Origin: Alkalibacterium pelagium
GTDB taxonomy: Bacteria; Bacillota; Bacilli; Lactobacillales; Carnobacteriaceae_A
Assembly (NCBI RefSeq): GCF_900109325.1
Contig: NZ_FNZU01000009.1
Location: 1-64,000, forward strand
DNA length: 64,000 nt
Direction: 5' to 3'
This document shows positions 54,478 to 63,097 of the stretch, piece by piece. The notes beneath the pieces were generated by a model. The model made no database searches. It was not told where the DNA came from and worked only from the letters and a program-made list of their open reading frames with translations. The stretch's first letter is position 1; each line of letters opens with the position of its first letter. The position numbers were made by a program, and so were the translations under genes.

Positions 54478-55074
54478 TGCAGCAAACCATTCAGATGCTG
54501 CTTGTACTTCTGTTGAGGTCAGCTGGTGACCGTAGTTTTCCCAGTGAAGGGTCACTTCAGCTCCAGCTTCGGATAACAGATTTTCCAGTTCGGTTGATTC
54601 TTCCGGCGGGCAGATCGGATCATTTGTACCGGCCCCGATGAAGACAGGCAGGCCAGTCAGGTCCGGAAGATCAAGTCCTCTTAAAGGAACCATCGGATGA
54701 TGAAGGATTGCTCCGGCAAGTGCATCACTATAATGGAAAAGCAGACTTCCGGCAATATTTGCGCCATTGGAATAACCTACAGCGACTACTTTCTTACGGT
54801 CAAAGCCGTAATCTTCAGCAGCTTTGTCTAGAAAGCTGTTCAGTTCTTTCGTCTGAAACTTAAGGTCGTCCTCATCGAATACGCCAGGACCAAGTCGTTT
54901 AAAGAAACGAGCCATGCCGTTTTCATTGATGTTTCCAAGTACACTCAACACATTTGCATCAGGATCAATCACGTCTGCAAGTGGAAGCAGATCGCGTTCT
55001 GATCCTCCAGTGCCATGCAGCAGCAGTAAAGTCAGGTCAGTTGAGTCGGTTCCTTTATTGAAAATGTGTTTCAT
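54457..55074 (-). CDS. Alpha/beta hydrolase, MhqD-like
   Basis: 205 residues. Catalytic Ser in VGYSNGAN (about 99-106), Asp in GTNDPICP and His in NYGHQL form the triad; LHGTGG is the oxyanion loop. The length and companion gene match MhqD of Bacillus, a hydrolase of the quinone-stress operon mhqNOD. It lies 34 bases after the MhqO-like dioxygenase gene and is cotranscribed with it. Confidence 0.86.
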   Translation of the reverse strand: MKHIFNKGTDSTDLTLLLLHGTGGSERDLLPLADVIDPDANVLSVLGNINENGMARFFKRLGPGVFDEDDLKFQTKELNSFLDKAAEDYGFDRKKVVAVGYSNGANIAGSLLFHYSDALAGAILHHPMVPLRGLDLPDLTGLPVFIGAGTNDPICPPEESTELENLLSEAGAEVTLHWENYGHQLTSTEVQAASEWFAAQKNRLD

Positions 55075-55108
55075 TGCTCTCTCTCCTTTAGATTGTTTTA
55101 GCTTAAAA

Positions 55109-56029
55109 TTAGTTTAACAGAGGAAGTACACGCTTAAGCTCATCTCTATGCTTTTCATATTGTTCAGGCAGCTTCAATGACTCACCGAGACTGTCCAGTG
55201 GTTCATCAGCAGTAAAGCCGGGAGTATCTGATGCGATTTCAAACAGGAGTTTTCCATATTCTCTGAAATATAGAGCCTTGAAGTAGTTTCTGTCTTTGAC
55301 TTCCGTGACCTGATAGCCTTTTTCGCGTACATGTTTATGCCAGTCTAAATGATCGGTTTCGTCAGATGCACGCCAGGCAATGTGGTGAACAGTTCCGATG
55401 CCCATGTCTCCTAATGAATAAGCTTCTAGTGGGACATCGATGGTATGACCGGATGGCCCTTCGGTTGTCAGACGTTGAACGTTATCTTCTTCAGTCGATT
55501 CACTGAGACCCATTGTTTCAGTCAAAGTTTCAATAGTCGCTTGCGGGTTCGTGGAGTAAAGTACGGCCCCCGCAAACCCCTTGATGGCAACTTCAGGAGA
55601 AAGGCCGTCACTGGACCAGGTATTCTGAGAACCGGCTTCGCGTTCGACCAGTTCAAGCTGCAGACCATGGACATCTTCAAACTGAAGGACAGTTTCATTG
55701 AAGCGGGTGGTTTTACGAACTGTGATGCCTTTTTGACTCAGGCGATTTTCCCAGAAGGAAAGACTTTCTGGAGGAACGGCATAGGAAGTGACACCGACTT
55801 GTCCACCGCCGATCTGTCCCTGCTCGCCACTCGTCCAAGGGAAGAAAGTAATAATCGTACCGGGTTCAGCATTTCCGTTTCCAAAATAGAGATGATACGT
55901 TTGCGGATCATCGAAATTCACTGTTTTTTTGACCAGTCTCAGCCCAAGTATGGAAGAATAGAAGTCAGCATTTTCCTGTGGATGCCCGACGATGGCTGTA
56001 ATATGATGTATACCAGCTGTTTTTTTCAT
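55109..56029 (-). CDS. Ring-cleaving dioxygenase, MhqO-like
   Basis: 306 residues with two VOC modules: GIHHITAIVGHPQENADFY at the start and TVHHIAWRASDETDHLDW at about 217; His of each and Glu in KLLFEIA bind the metal. The family (MhqO/YkcA/LinE-like) opens hydroquinone or catechol rings. It is first in the mhqO-mhqD unit. An operator half-matching the Bacillus MhqR box lies at its promoter, and a quinone oxidoreductase gene is divergent nearby, so quinone detoxification is the likely role. Confidence 0.88.
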   Translation of the reverse strand: MKKTAGIHHITAIVGHPQENADFYSSILGLRLVKKTVNFDDPQTYHLYFGNGNAEPGTIITFFPWTSGEQGQIGGGQVGVTSYAVPPESLSFWENRLSQKGITVRKTTRFNETVLQFEDVHGLQLELVEREAGSQNTWSSDGLSPEVAIKGFAGAVLYSTNPQATIETLTETMGLSESTEEDNVQRLTTEGPSGHTIDVPLEAYSLGDMGIGTVHHIAWRASDETDHLDWHKHVREKGYQVTEVKDRNYFKALYFREYGKLLFEIASDTPGFTADEPLDSLGESLKLPEQYEKHRDELKRVLPLLN

Positions 56030-56051
56030 GAATAGTGCTCCTTTTTTATTA

Positions 56052-56102
56052 CGAATTCGAGATATTATATAGTAATTATACCAACTTCTTACTTTTTGTC
56101 AA
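56052..56102 (-). promoter_or_regulatory. Promoter and MhqR-like box of the mhqO-mhqD unit
   Basis: On the minus strand TTGACA (complement of 56097-56102), 16 bp, TATAAT (complement of 56075-56080). At 56052-56065 CGAATTCGAGATAT matches the centre and right half of the MhqR box of Bacillus (ATCTCGAATTCGAGAT); the left half is degenerate. No mhqR gene is in the window. Confidence 0.55.
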
Positions 56103-56280
56103 TAGTAAGACATCAATGAAGCGGGGATTAGTCTAATTAGCACATTCCGGTTAACTGGTAATACAGATCTGGCAAGTTGTTCGATTGAAATTTGGTTCTA
56201 TGATAGTGATGAGAGAGGTACGGGCTCACGAAAACAGTGAATACATGATAACATAAAGGAAGAGACTGTCGATGAACTGA

Positions 56281-56424
56281 GTAAATATAGAATCTGGTGG
56301 GGCAGTAATTATTCACGGATTAATGACGAAAAGCCTTATACTGAATGAAGTGATGGAGCATTTGAAATCAATTCATCAAATCCAAGCGTTCATTGATGAA
56401 GACAAATATTTTACAGATGCGTAG
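56281..56424 (+). pseudogene. Possible gene remnant upstream of the quinone oxidoreductase
   Basis: An open stretch of 47 codons without a proper start or ribosome-binding site reads like protein (AVIIHGLMTKSLILNEV, then EHLKSIHQIQAF) and ends at a stop 17 bases before the next gene. It looks like the C-terminal end of a lost gene, but I cannot name the family, and chance is possible. Confidence 0.3.
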
Positions 56425-56441
56425 AAAGGGGAAAAAGATAG

Positions 56442-57425
56442 ATGAAAGCATGGACAATCAACAAACCCGGGGGAAGAGATCAGCTGACTCAAGTGGAAAG
56501 AGAAAGGCCTGTACCGGCCGAAGGGGAAATTCTTATAGAGGTAAAGGCAGCCGGAATCAACCGTACGGATACGCTAACGAGGCAGAATACAGCTCTTGAA
56601 AAGCCTTATCCTATTTTGGGTGTGGAAGTCAGCGGAGTAGTAGCCGAAAACCACTCGGAGCATACCCACTTAACAGAAGGCACACGGGTCATGGGACTGG
56701 TCAATCATGGGGGATACGCCGAGTATGTGACCATGCCGGCCGATCGGGCTATGGTGATCCCAGAATCCCTGACCTTTGACGAAGCCGCCGCAATACCCGA
56801 GGTGTTCCTGACTGCTTATCAGACCCTTTACTGGCTCGGGGAACTGAAACAGCATGAAAAAGTACTTATTCACGCAGCTGGAAGCGGGGTAGGTACTGCA
56901 GCGATTCAGCTCGCTCGTCACCTCAGTGAAGCAGCAGTTGTAGCAACAGCCGGTCAACCTGAAAAGCTTGAACTGGCCAGAGAACTTGGTGCGAGCATTG
57001 GAATCAATTACAAGAAAGAAGCTTTTGATGAAGTCGTTCTGCAGCAGACGAGTGAGCATGGCGTGGATGTCATCCTTGATTTTGTTGGGGCATCATACTG
57101 GGAAAAGAATTTAGCCAGTTGTGCACCTGATGCACGGTGGATCCTGATCGGGACACTAGGCGGCTCAACAGTTGAATCTGTCTCTCTAGGGAAGCTGATG
57201 AAAAAGAGGATCGCTTTAAAAGGTACACTGCTCACCCCTAGAAGCGATGAGTACAAAGCTGAACTGACTAGAGAATTTTCTGAAGCCTGTCTGCCTCTAT
57301 TTGAAGAGGGAAGGCTCGCGTCGGTCATTCATTCGATCGTACCTTTTAGTGACCTGCCAGAGGCGCACCGTCAGATGGAAGATAATGAAAACTTAGGAAA
57401 GATCATTCTATCTCTTGATGACTGA
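56442..57425 (+). CDS. NAD(P)H:quinone oxidoreductase-like MDR protein
   Basis: 327 residues of the zinc-free medium-chain dehydrogenase family (QOR/PIG3-like). The catalytic domain begins MKAWTINKPGGRDQL; GINRTDTLTRQ, the coenzyme motif IHAAGSGVGTAAIQLA (about 144-159) and LDFVGASYWEKNL match the family; the structural zinc Cys residues are absent. It would reduce quinones or enones with NADPH. AAAGGGGAAAA precedes the ATG. Its closeness to mhqO-mhqD supports a quinone role. Confidence 0.9.
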   Translation: MKAWTINKPGGRDQLTQVERERPVPAEGEILIEVKAAGINRTDTLTRQNTALEKPYPILGVEVSGVVAENHSEHTHLTEGTRVMGLVNHGGYAEYVTMPADRAMVIPESLTFDEAAAIPEVFLTAYQTLYWLGELKQHEKVLIHAAGSGVGTAAIQLARHLSEAAVVATAGQPEKLELARELGASIGINYKKEAFDEVVLQQTSEHGVDVILDFVGASYWEKNLASCAPDARWILIGTLGGSTVESVSLGKLMKKRIALKGTLLTPRSDEYKAELTREFSEACLPLFEEGRLASVIHSIVPFSDLPEAHRQMEDNENLGKIILSLDD

Positions 57426-57483
57426 TTTTTTATTAACGAATTCACAAGAATAAAAGTATTCATCAGTAAGCATCATACAAAAT

Positions 57484-57531
57484 GATCCCGTCTGACTCCC
57501 AGAAGTTTTTCTGTGAAGCAGACGGGATTTA
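57484..57531. terminator. Terminator between converging genes
   Basis: ATCCCGTCTG pairs with CAGACGGGAT around a ~25-base loop. It can serve the quinone oxidoreductase and the small minus-strand gene, though the T runs are short. Confidence 0.6.
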
Positions 57532-57585
57532 ATGTAGAAAAGGTGCTGGCTTTCGCGATTCGCAGAATGTTTAACCAAGCTTTTC

Positions 57586-57807
57586 TTAATAGTAGTATTC
57601 AGACTCTTCGATTTCAGCTGTGACTGAACGGTGGTTGTTCTGAAGGGTCTTCTGGATATCTTTGACTTCGTAGTAGAGCTCGTTGAGCATATCGATGTTT
57701 CGACCGATGGTTTCTTTCGTAGTCCAGTCAGAAAAAATATTATCGAAGAAAATATCAAAGAAGCGGTGCATTTCACCGAGTTCCTCGTAAGTCAGATCTG
57801 TTTCCAT
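57586..57807 (-). CDS. Small acidic protein, function unknown
   Basis: 73 residues from ATG 57807 (METDLTYEELGEMHRFF, then IFFDNIFSDW and KETIGRNIDMLNELYYEVKD); a GTG 12 codons upstream would extend it to 85. Predicted to be mostly helical, ending in a run of Glu and Tyr. Neither start has a good ribosome-binding site. Coding character (third-base pattern, no neighbours' frame overlapping) makes it credible, but I recognise no family. Confidence 0.5.
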   Translation of the reverse strand: METDLTYEELGEMHRFFDIFFDNIFSDWTTKETIGRNIDMLNELYYEVKDIQKTLQNNHRSVTAEIEESEYYY

Positions 57808-57891
57808 TTTAGCAGTAATTGCTGGTTTTAGTTTAGCAGTCACAACAGTTTAATTTTTAATGCAACACTAGTGAAAAAAGTTATAAAAGTA

Positions 57892-57921
57892 TTGACTTAA
57901 TGATATATAAAAGCTTATATT
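57892..57921 (+). promoter_or_regulatory. Promoter of the secreted-protein gene pair
   Basis: TTGACT (57892-57897), 18 bp, TATATT (57916-57921), 40 bases ahead of the ATG at 57962. Confidence 0.65.
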
Positions 57922-57961
57922 ATGGTTAAGTATTTTATTTTATTAAAAAGGAGATAACAAA

Positions 57962-58465
57962 ATGTCAAATTTCAAAAAAATGGTTTTGTTTTTTGTAATT
58001 GTTCTAGGAATTACCGGATTATTCAAAAATCCAGAAAAAGCAAGTGCATATACATATGAACAGGGTGGGATGACTGTGGTATTGATGGCCGGTCAACAGA
58101 ATACTGTAGTAAATTGGAACACTAAATTAAATAAACAACCAGTTTATATAGTGGGAATGATTGATTATTTATATAATGACAAGGTTGTAGGAGAAAGTTT
58201 TATTTCAGGTTCAAGTGGTACTCAACAGATTCCATATTTAAGAAACGTTCCTAGAGGTGCTCAAATAAGAGTTAGACTCTCAGGAGCCGGAAGTTCATCC
58301 TCTGGCTTTGGTATAGTTAGGACAGCGATGCGTGGTATGTCTATGTTGTACAGGTCAAACGGAGGAAATACTCCAATAAGATCTTTAGTCGATACTACAG
58401 AGCAGCAGGGTGTAGAAATCGATGAATTTGTTTATGATAAAGAAGGAGTACTTGTTAATGAGTAA
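57962..58465 (+). CDS. Secreted protein of unknown function (AT-rich locus)
   Basis: 167 residues. A typical signal peptide (about residues 1-30, hydrophobic core VLFFVIVLGITGLF, cleavage after ASA) is followed by a mature part of ~137 residues rich in Gly, Ser and beta-forming segments (MTVVLMAGQQNTVVNW, QIRVRLSGAGSSSSG). No family is recognised. AAAGGAG precedes the ATG. The region is visibly more AT-rich than its neighbours. Its stop overlaps the start of the next gene, which encodes a small cytosolic acidic protein; a secreted effector with a matching immunity protein is one possible reading. Confidence 0.78.
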   Translation: MSNFKKMVLFFVIVLGITGLFKNPEKASAYTYEQGGMTVVLMAGQQNTVVNWNTKLNKQPVYIVGMIDYLYNDKVVGESFISGSSGTQQIPYLRNVPRGAQIRVRLSGAGSSSSGFGIVRTAMRGMSMLYRSNGGNTPIRSLVDTTEQQGVEIDEFVYDKEGVLVNE

Positions 58466-58880
58466 TCTCGAAGACTTCGAACAAAAAGCTTCAACTGAGG
58501 AACATAGAATGTTTGAAGAATATTTCTCGATGGAAAGGCAATTTAGCTATGAAGATTACAAAAAAAATGAAGAAAACAGGAAAAAAATAATTGATATTGC
58601 AATTGAGTTTTCTACTTTTATTAATAAAAATTATGAATCCAAATTCTTTGTTTTACATCAGTATAGTGATTTTGAAGCCAATCTAGAATCAATACTACCT
58701 TTTGTAAAGGATTCTATCACAAAAGAACGTTTGATTGAAATTGTTGATGAATACCAAGAGAATAATGATTTTCCATTATTTATTACAAGTTTACAAAAAG
58801 GTACTGGAGTTGTTTTCGTAAACTTGACAGAAGTTCTTAATGAAATATGCTCAATTGTTGATTATATAAAAGAAAACTAA
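58458..58880 (+). CDS. Small cytosolic acidic protein coupled to the secreted-protein gene
   Basis: 140 residues without signal or membrane helix, rich in Glu, Lys and Phe, probably all-helical (MFEEYFSMERQFSYEDYKK, IAIEFSTFINKNYESKF). ATG 58458 follows AAGGAG and overlaps the previous gene by eight bases, which shows translational coupling. I recognise no family; immunity proteins of toxin pairs often have this size and charge, but that is inference. Confidence 0.75.
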   Translation: MSNLEDFEQKASTEEHRMFEEYFSMERQFSYEDYKKNEENRKKIIDIAIEFSTFINKNYESKFFVLHQYSDFEANLESILPFVKDSITKERLIEIVDEYQENNDFPLFITSLQKGTGVVFVNLTEVLNEICSIVDYIKEN

Positions 58881-59135
58881 GGTAGATTAAGCTTTTTTAA
58901 GATGTTAAAACACACTTGGACGATAAACAGAGGAAAGTGGGGTGTAAGATGGGTTTTAGAACCAGCTCAATGGCTCTTTCCTTCTTGAGCTAGTCTCAAG
59001 ACGTACCTTAGAGCCCACTCGCATAAAAAAGCAGTCTTAGTTCGTCATAAGCCTCGACCTGGCACAACTCATAACCGGTACTACAGACCCAGTGAACTTA
59101 ACAAAACGACTCAGGATATGAAAAGTGAAATAAGG
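58881..59135. other. Intergenic region after the AT-rich gene pair
   Basis: About 255 bases without a gene. AGCTCAA/TTGAGCT (58957-58991 region) is a 7-bp inverted repeat with a 14-base loop and no T run. I see no other structure. Confidence 0.35.
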
Positions 59136-59181
59136 AAAAAGCGATGAGACGCCATCAAAGATCGATGGCGTCTCATTGCTT
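59136..59181 (-). terminator. Terminator of the nhaC gene
   Basis: On the minus strand ATGAGACGCCATC pairs with GATGGCGTCTCAT, followed by CGCTTTTTCC. Confidence 0.86.
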
Positions 59182-59224
59182 CTATTTGTAATACTAAAAT
59201 TTTTCAGTTCGATATCTATCTCTA

Positions 59225-60679
59225 CTAAGCGTTCGTCAGGTGAGCCTTGCCGGACACCTTGTTATTCTGCTTGCGTGCGGATTTCTTGCGCAGAGGTTCT
59301 TCTTTTTCTGTCATTGTAAATCCGGTTGCTGCATAGATCAGCGTGATTGCTGGTGTAATGAACGCCAGGAAGGTAAACGGCAGATATTCGATTACCGGGA
59401 TACCTAATGTAGTCGTAGCAAACAGTCCGGCACCGACCCATGGGAACAGTGTACCTGACAAGGTTGCAGCTGCTTCTACTGTACGGGACAGGTTCTCGGG
59501 TTTAAGATTCATTCGGTCATATAGTGGTTTCATGATTGTTCCGGTCATGACTGAAGAAAAGTAGATCGCTCCACCGATTGCTAAAGTAAAATAACCGAAA
59601 AATAAAGTCAGTAAAGTCAGTGAAAAATGACTCTGGATTTTGTGGGCAAAGGAATCAAGCAGTGATTCCAGTACGCCTGATTCTGCCAGCATGCCACCGA
59701 GCCCTAAGGCAAACAGGAACAGAGCGATCAGTGGCAGCATGTCAGTGATCCCTCCACGCTGGAGCAGTTCGTTCACTGTTTCATTACCGTAATCAGTTGT
59801 GTATCCGTCGTACATGATATTGAAGACGGAAGACAGCGTGTATCCTTGGTAGAAGACCGCCAGCAGTCCGCCGTACATAGCGGCTGAAAAGATAGATACA
59901 ACAGCTGGTTTTTTCCACAGCATCATGCCGACCAGGAATAAAATAGGGGTCAGTGAAACCCAGTTGATTGTAAAGTTACCTGACAACTGCTGTAACAGTT
60001 CATCAGTGTGAGCCGAATCGATCGAGTCGACACTATACCGAAGACCGATGAAGGTGAAGATAATACCGGTCAGTATAAAGGCTGGAACAGCGGTGTACAT
60101 CATATGCTTGATGTGCGCAAATAGGGAAGCCCCCGTAACAGTCGGAGTCAGATTGGTTGTATCAGACAGCGGAGACACTTTATCTCCAAAGTAGGCACCA
60201 CTCAGGATGGCACCGGCAGTAATTCCAGCGGGAACACCGATCGTCTGACCGACCCCCATCATGGCCACTCCTGCAGTACCGATCGCACCCCAGGATGTTC
60301 CAGTTGTTGTTGCCACGACAGCTGTAAATATGAGCGTCGTCAGCAGGAAGAATCTCGGTGAAATCATATTGATTCCGTAATAGACAAGTGCCGGTACAGT
60401 TCCTGATGCAATCCATGTCCCAATTAAAATACCGACATTAATCAGGATAAGAACGGATTCCAGTGATTGACCCATCGATTTGAACAGGACATTCTGGACG
60501 TTCGTGTATGTGTAGCCCAGTTTAAGCATGAACGGAATCATGATGAACATGCCGATAAACATAAGGACTTGTATAGGGGCTTCAAATACGAGGATCCCCA
60601 CGGAAATAACGGAAATAATTGTCAGCAGTATCGCTAGGGCGAATAAAAAACCTGGTTTCTTTATATCTGTATTCTGCAA
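59225..60679 (-). CDS. nhaC: Na+/H+ antiporter, NhaC family
   Basis: 484 residues with about twelve membrane helices. GTSWGAIGTAGVAMMG (about 127-142), AYFGDKVSPLSDTTNL (about 162-177) and the C-terminal LSGTLFPWVGAG segment are NhaC motifs. It exchanges cytoplasmic Na+ for H+, or in MleN-type relatives couples the exchange to malate and lactate. The basic tail (KKSARKQNNK) is cytoplasmic. The start ATG has AAAGGAG ahead. It has its own terminator; OpuAC lies next upstream, in keeping with salt stress. Confidence 0.9.
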   Translation of the reverse strand: MQNTDIKKPGFLFALAILLTIISVISVGILVFEAPIQVLMFIGMFIMIPFMLKLGYTYTNVQNVLFKSMGQSLESVLILINVGILIGTWIASGTVPALVYYGINMISPRFFLLTTLIFTAVVATTTGTSWGAIGTAGVAMMGVGQTIGVPAGITAGAILSGAYFGDKVSPLSDTTNLTPTVTGASLFAHIKHMMYTAVPAFILTGIIFTFIGLRYSVDSIDSAHTDELLQQLSGNFTINWVSLTPILFLVGMMLWKKPAVVSIFSAAMYGGLLAVFYQGYTLSSVFNIMYDGYTTDYGNETVNELLQRGGITDMLPLIALFLFALGLGGMLAESGVLESLLDSFAHKIQSHFSLTLLTLFFGYFTLAIGGAIYFSSVMTGTIMKPLYDRMNLKPENLSRTVEAAATLSGTLFPWVGAGLFATTTLGIPVIEYLPFTFLAFITPAITLIYAATGFTMTEKEEPLRKKSARKQNNKVSGKAHLTNA

Positions 60680-60784
60680 GTTAAAACTCCTTTATATTCA
60701 GTTCAGTTTGGTTGATCGTAATGTATCGAAAAAACCATCAGAACGCAGCTAAACCGTCCAGTCCCTTCTGGCGGCTGAACGGTA

Positions 60785-60831
60785 CTATAGGAAAAGAGCT
60801 TAGAGTAATGACTACAAGCTCTTTTCCTATA
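60785..60831. promoter_or_regulatory. Perfect 17-bp hairpin between opuAC and nhaC
   Basis: CTATAGGAAAAGAGCTT (60785-60801) is perfectly complementary to 60815-60831 around a 13-base loop. No T run follows on the minus strand, so it may be a terminator of unusual form, an RNA stabiliser of opuAC mRNA, or an operator. Confidence 0.6.
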
Positions 60832-60856
60832 GGTTTGCTGTATTCAATGATGTAGA

Positions 60857-61756
60857 TTAATCGGTGTCTCCGGTCAGATCTTCTATCGAATCAATGTCCA
60901 TATATGCAGGAACAACGAGTCCGATTACCGTTCCTTCCATGTTGACGCCCATGTCGACAATATCGTCACCGTACTGTTCAAGATATGCGCCTTGAGTTGT
61001 CGGCAACCAAGGTGCGACAGTAGCATCTACTTCACCTTGAGCCAGTGCCTGGAAAAGAATAGATGGATCGACATTTGATACAGTGACATCAAATCCGTGT
61101 TCTTCAAGGATCTGTGAAATGACCTGTGATGACGCACGTTCTGAATCCCAAGGGAATGACCCAAGTTCGATTGACTGTCCGTCCACTTCATCTATACCTT
61201 CGACCCAGCTGTCAGTGAGGTCACGATTCTCTTCGATCCAGTCTGATGCCGCTTCGTCAAACTCCATATCCTGTGCATCGAGCATGATCTGCTGCATATC
61301 GTCGACTTCCCAAGAGAAGTTTTCCAGAATAGCGTAAGCTTCAGGCATGTCTTCTTCAAAACCAATACGGGACATGGTGTGGACAAATTCACTGTCGCCA
61401 TAAACACCTTCAGGATCTTCAAGGAATTTCAGATCGTACATTTCAAATTTATAATGGGGAGTCCAGCCGGTAACGACCAGTGGTTCTTCGTTTGCTATAG
61501 CTGAGTCGATTTGACCCATCATCCCTGCAGTTGAACTTGTTTCAAGCTCCCAGTCGCTCAGGTTATCGTAAGCATTCAAAGCCTGCTCAGTTGTTTCTGT
61601 AATACCAGCACCAGGTTCTATCCCAGTAATGGTGTAGTCCAGCTGGTCGCCTATGCTGGCGTCTTCCCCGTTCTGTGCTGCATCGTCTCCACAAGCGGCC
61701 AGGAGTAGTCCGGCTGAAGCAAGAGAAACGAGTTTTAAAGGTGTTGATTTAATCAT
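60857..61756 (-). CDS. opuAC: Glycine betaine-binding lipoprotein, OpuAC-like
   Basis: 299 residues. The lipobox is LLAAC (Cys near residue 22). The lobe order is that of Bacillus OpuAC: TGIEPGAGITETTEQ first, then SFPWDSERASSQV. The three Trp residues of the betaine-binding cage are kept in TGWTPH, FPWDSE and APWLPT. It captures glycine betaine outside the cell for an ABC importer. The ATPase and permease genes are not adjacent, so it is an orphan here. ATG 61756 follows GGAGGAC. The protein is very acidic, as in halotolerant species. Confidence 0.92.
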   Translation of the reverse strand: MIKSTPLKLVSLASAGLLLAACGDDAAQNGEDASIGDQLDYTITGIEPGAGITETTEQALNAYDNLSDWELETSSTAGMMGQIDSAIANEEPLVVTGWTPHYKFEMYDLKFLEDPEGVYGDSEFVHTMSRIGFEEDMPEAYAILENFSWEVDDMQQIMLDAQDMEFDEAASDWIEENRDLTDSWVEGIDEVDGQSIELGSFPWDSERASSQVISQILEEHGFDVTVSNVDPSILFQALAQGEVDATVAPWLPTTQGAYLEQYGDDIVDMGVNMEGTVIGLVVPAYMDIDSIEDLTGDTD

Positions 61757-61793
61757 ACGTGTTGTGTCCTCCATTAGTGATTTTAGTGTTTCA

Positions 61794-61815
61794 TGAAAAT
61801 TTCATAGAATTTTCA
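61794..61815. promoter_or_regulatory. Palindrome upstream of opuAC
   Basis: TGAAAATT-TCATAG-AATTTTCA is a perfect 8-bp inverted repeat 38 bases upstream of the opuAC start, in the 316-bp gap shared with the aldo/keto reductase gene. It may be an operator for osmotic control. The rest of the gap is AT-rich with no clear promoter. Confidence 0.4.
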
Positions 61816-62072
61816 CTCCGCATATAACCGTAGCATAAATAGTTGTATGACGCAAAAATTGACAGAACAGGAAGAATCTGATAGAAGAAAATTAATCGTC
61901 TAACCTCTATAGCGTAAATAATTTAGGAAAATTATTAGAATTTTCTCATTTTTTATTTTACATCATTTCAAGGGTATAAAAACTTTTTAACCCAGATTGA
62001 AGGTATAAACTGGCACTAGAAATGAGAGAGCGGTATCATGGGAATGATAAATGATAAAAGGAGGAACAGTGA

Positions 62073-63008
62073 TTGAAAAAACGTCGATTGGGCAGTACAG
62101 GTATTGAGGTATCAGAAGTTGGATTTGGTGCCTGGCAGCTGGGTAATGGAAAAGACTGGTCCGAAATGAGTGACAAAGAGGCGGTTCGTCTGGTTCACGA
62201 AGCATTGGACCAGGGATGCAATTTTTTTGATACGGCACCAACATATGGGGGCGGCAAAAGTGAAAGTATTCTAGGTCAGGCTCTTTCAGGGAGACGGGAC
62301 GAAGTAGTCATCAGCAGCAAGTGCGGGCATCAGGCTGATAAGGTAACGAGTTTTGAACCGGGGGACTTGATCAAATCAGTAGAAGACACATTGAAGCGTC
62401 TGAATACCGATTATCTGGACAGTCTTCTGCTTCACAATCCTCCCTTCGACCATCTGAACGGGTCATCTCCCCAGTTCGATGTGCTTAAGCAGCTTAAGAA
62501 AGAAGGGAAAATCAGAGCTTATGGTGCATCTGTCGATACAGGAGAAGAACTGAAAGAAGTCATCACCACCTCGGACAGTACTGTTATCGAAGTAATGTTC
62601 AACATCCTTTATCAGGAACCTCTGGAACAGATGACTGCGGCTTATGATAAAGGAGTGGGGCTGATAGTCAAAGTGCCGCTCGATTCGGGATGGCTGACCG
62701 GAAAGTATGATGCGGACAGTACATTTACAGGAGTGAGGAGCCGCTGGAGCAAATCGGATATCGAATTTAGAGGAGCACTGGTTGATAAAGTCAGAGGAAT
62801 TATTGGACCGGACACCTCGATGATCGATGCAGCTCTTCAGTATATTCTTTCCTACCGGGAAACAGCGACGGTGATCCCGGGTATGCGGACGAGTGAGCAG
62901 GTTAGAGGAAATCTGTCAGCGGCTGATGTGCCTATGTCTGAAGAAATGAAGCAAACGCTGAGACAATTCTGGATAGAGGAAATTGAAGGCAAAGATTTTC
63001 CATGGTAA
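62073..63008 (+). CDS. Aldo/keto reductase
   Basis: 311 residues of TIM-barrel AKR. Catalytic Asp and Tyr in NFFDTAPTYGGGKSE (about 49-63), Lys in VISSKCGH and His in SLLLHNPP complete the tetrad; the NADPH-binding end reads VIPGMRTSEQVRGN. It reduces aldehydes or sugars with NADPH. The TTG start lies eight bases after AAAGGAGG. Monocistronic. Confidence 0.92.
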   Translation: MKKRRLGSTGIEVSEVGFGAWQLGNGKDWSEMSDKEAVRLVHEALDQGCNFFDTAPTYGGGKSESILGQALSGRRDEVVISSKCGHQADKVTSFEPGDLIKSVEDTLKRLNTDYLDSLLLHNPPFDHLNGSSPQFDVLKQLKKEGKIRAYGASVDTGEELKEVITTSDSTVIEVMFNILYQEPLEQMTAAYDKGVGLIVKVPLDSGWLTGKYDADSTFTGVRSRWSKSDIEFRGALVDKVRGIIGPDTSMIDAALQYILSYRETATVIPGMRTSEQVRGNLSAADVPMSEEMKQTLRQFWIEEIEGKDFPW

Positions 63009-63037
63009 AGCAACTGAGTAATTGATTTAAGAGTCGC

Positions 63038-63085
63038 CAGAAAAATTCCGGGCCCGTATTCCCGAAAACAGGAATAAGACCCGTA
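63038..63085 (-). terminator. Terminator of the acetyltransferase gene
   Basis: On the minus strand CGGGTCTTATTCC pairs with GGAATACGGGCCCG, followed by GAATTTTTC. Confidence 0.7.
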
Positions 63086-63097
63086 AGTCCAGCCTAC

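Noticed and set aside
55445-56035. 196-residue plus-strand frame opposite the MhqO-like gene
   Set aside because: It is the antisense shadow of a strongly supported dioxygenase gene.
60857-61756. OpuAC seemed circularly permuted relative to other binding proteins
   Set aside because: Bacillus subtilis OpuAC has the same order of lobes, so this is normal for the family.
61919-61955. AT-rich sequence resembling a CodY box upstream of the aldo/keto reductase
   Set aside because: The spacing is one base short and the region is uniformly AT-rich; chance similarity is likely.
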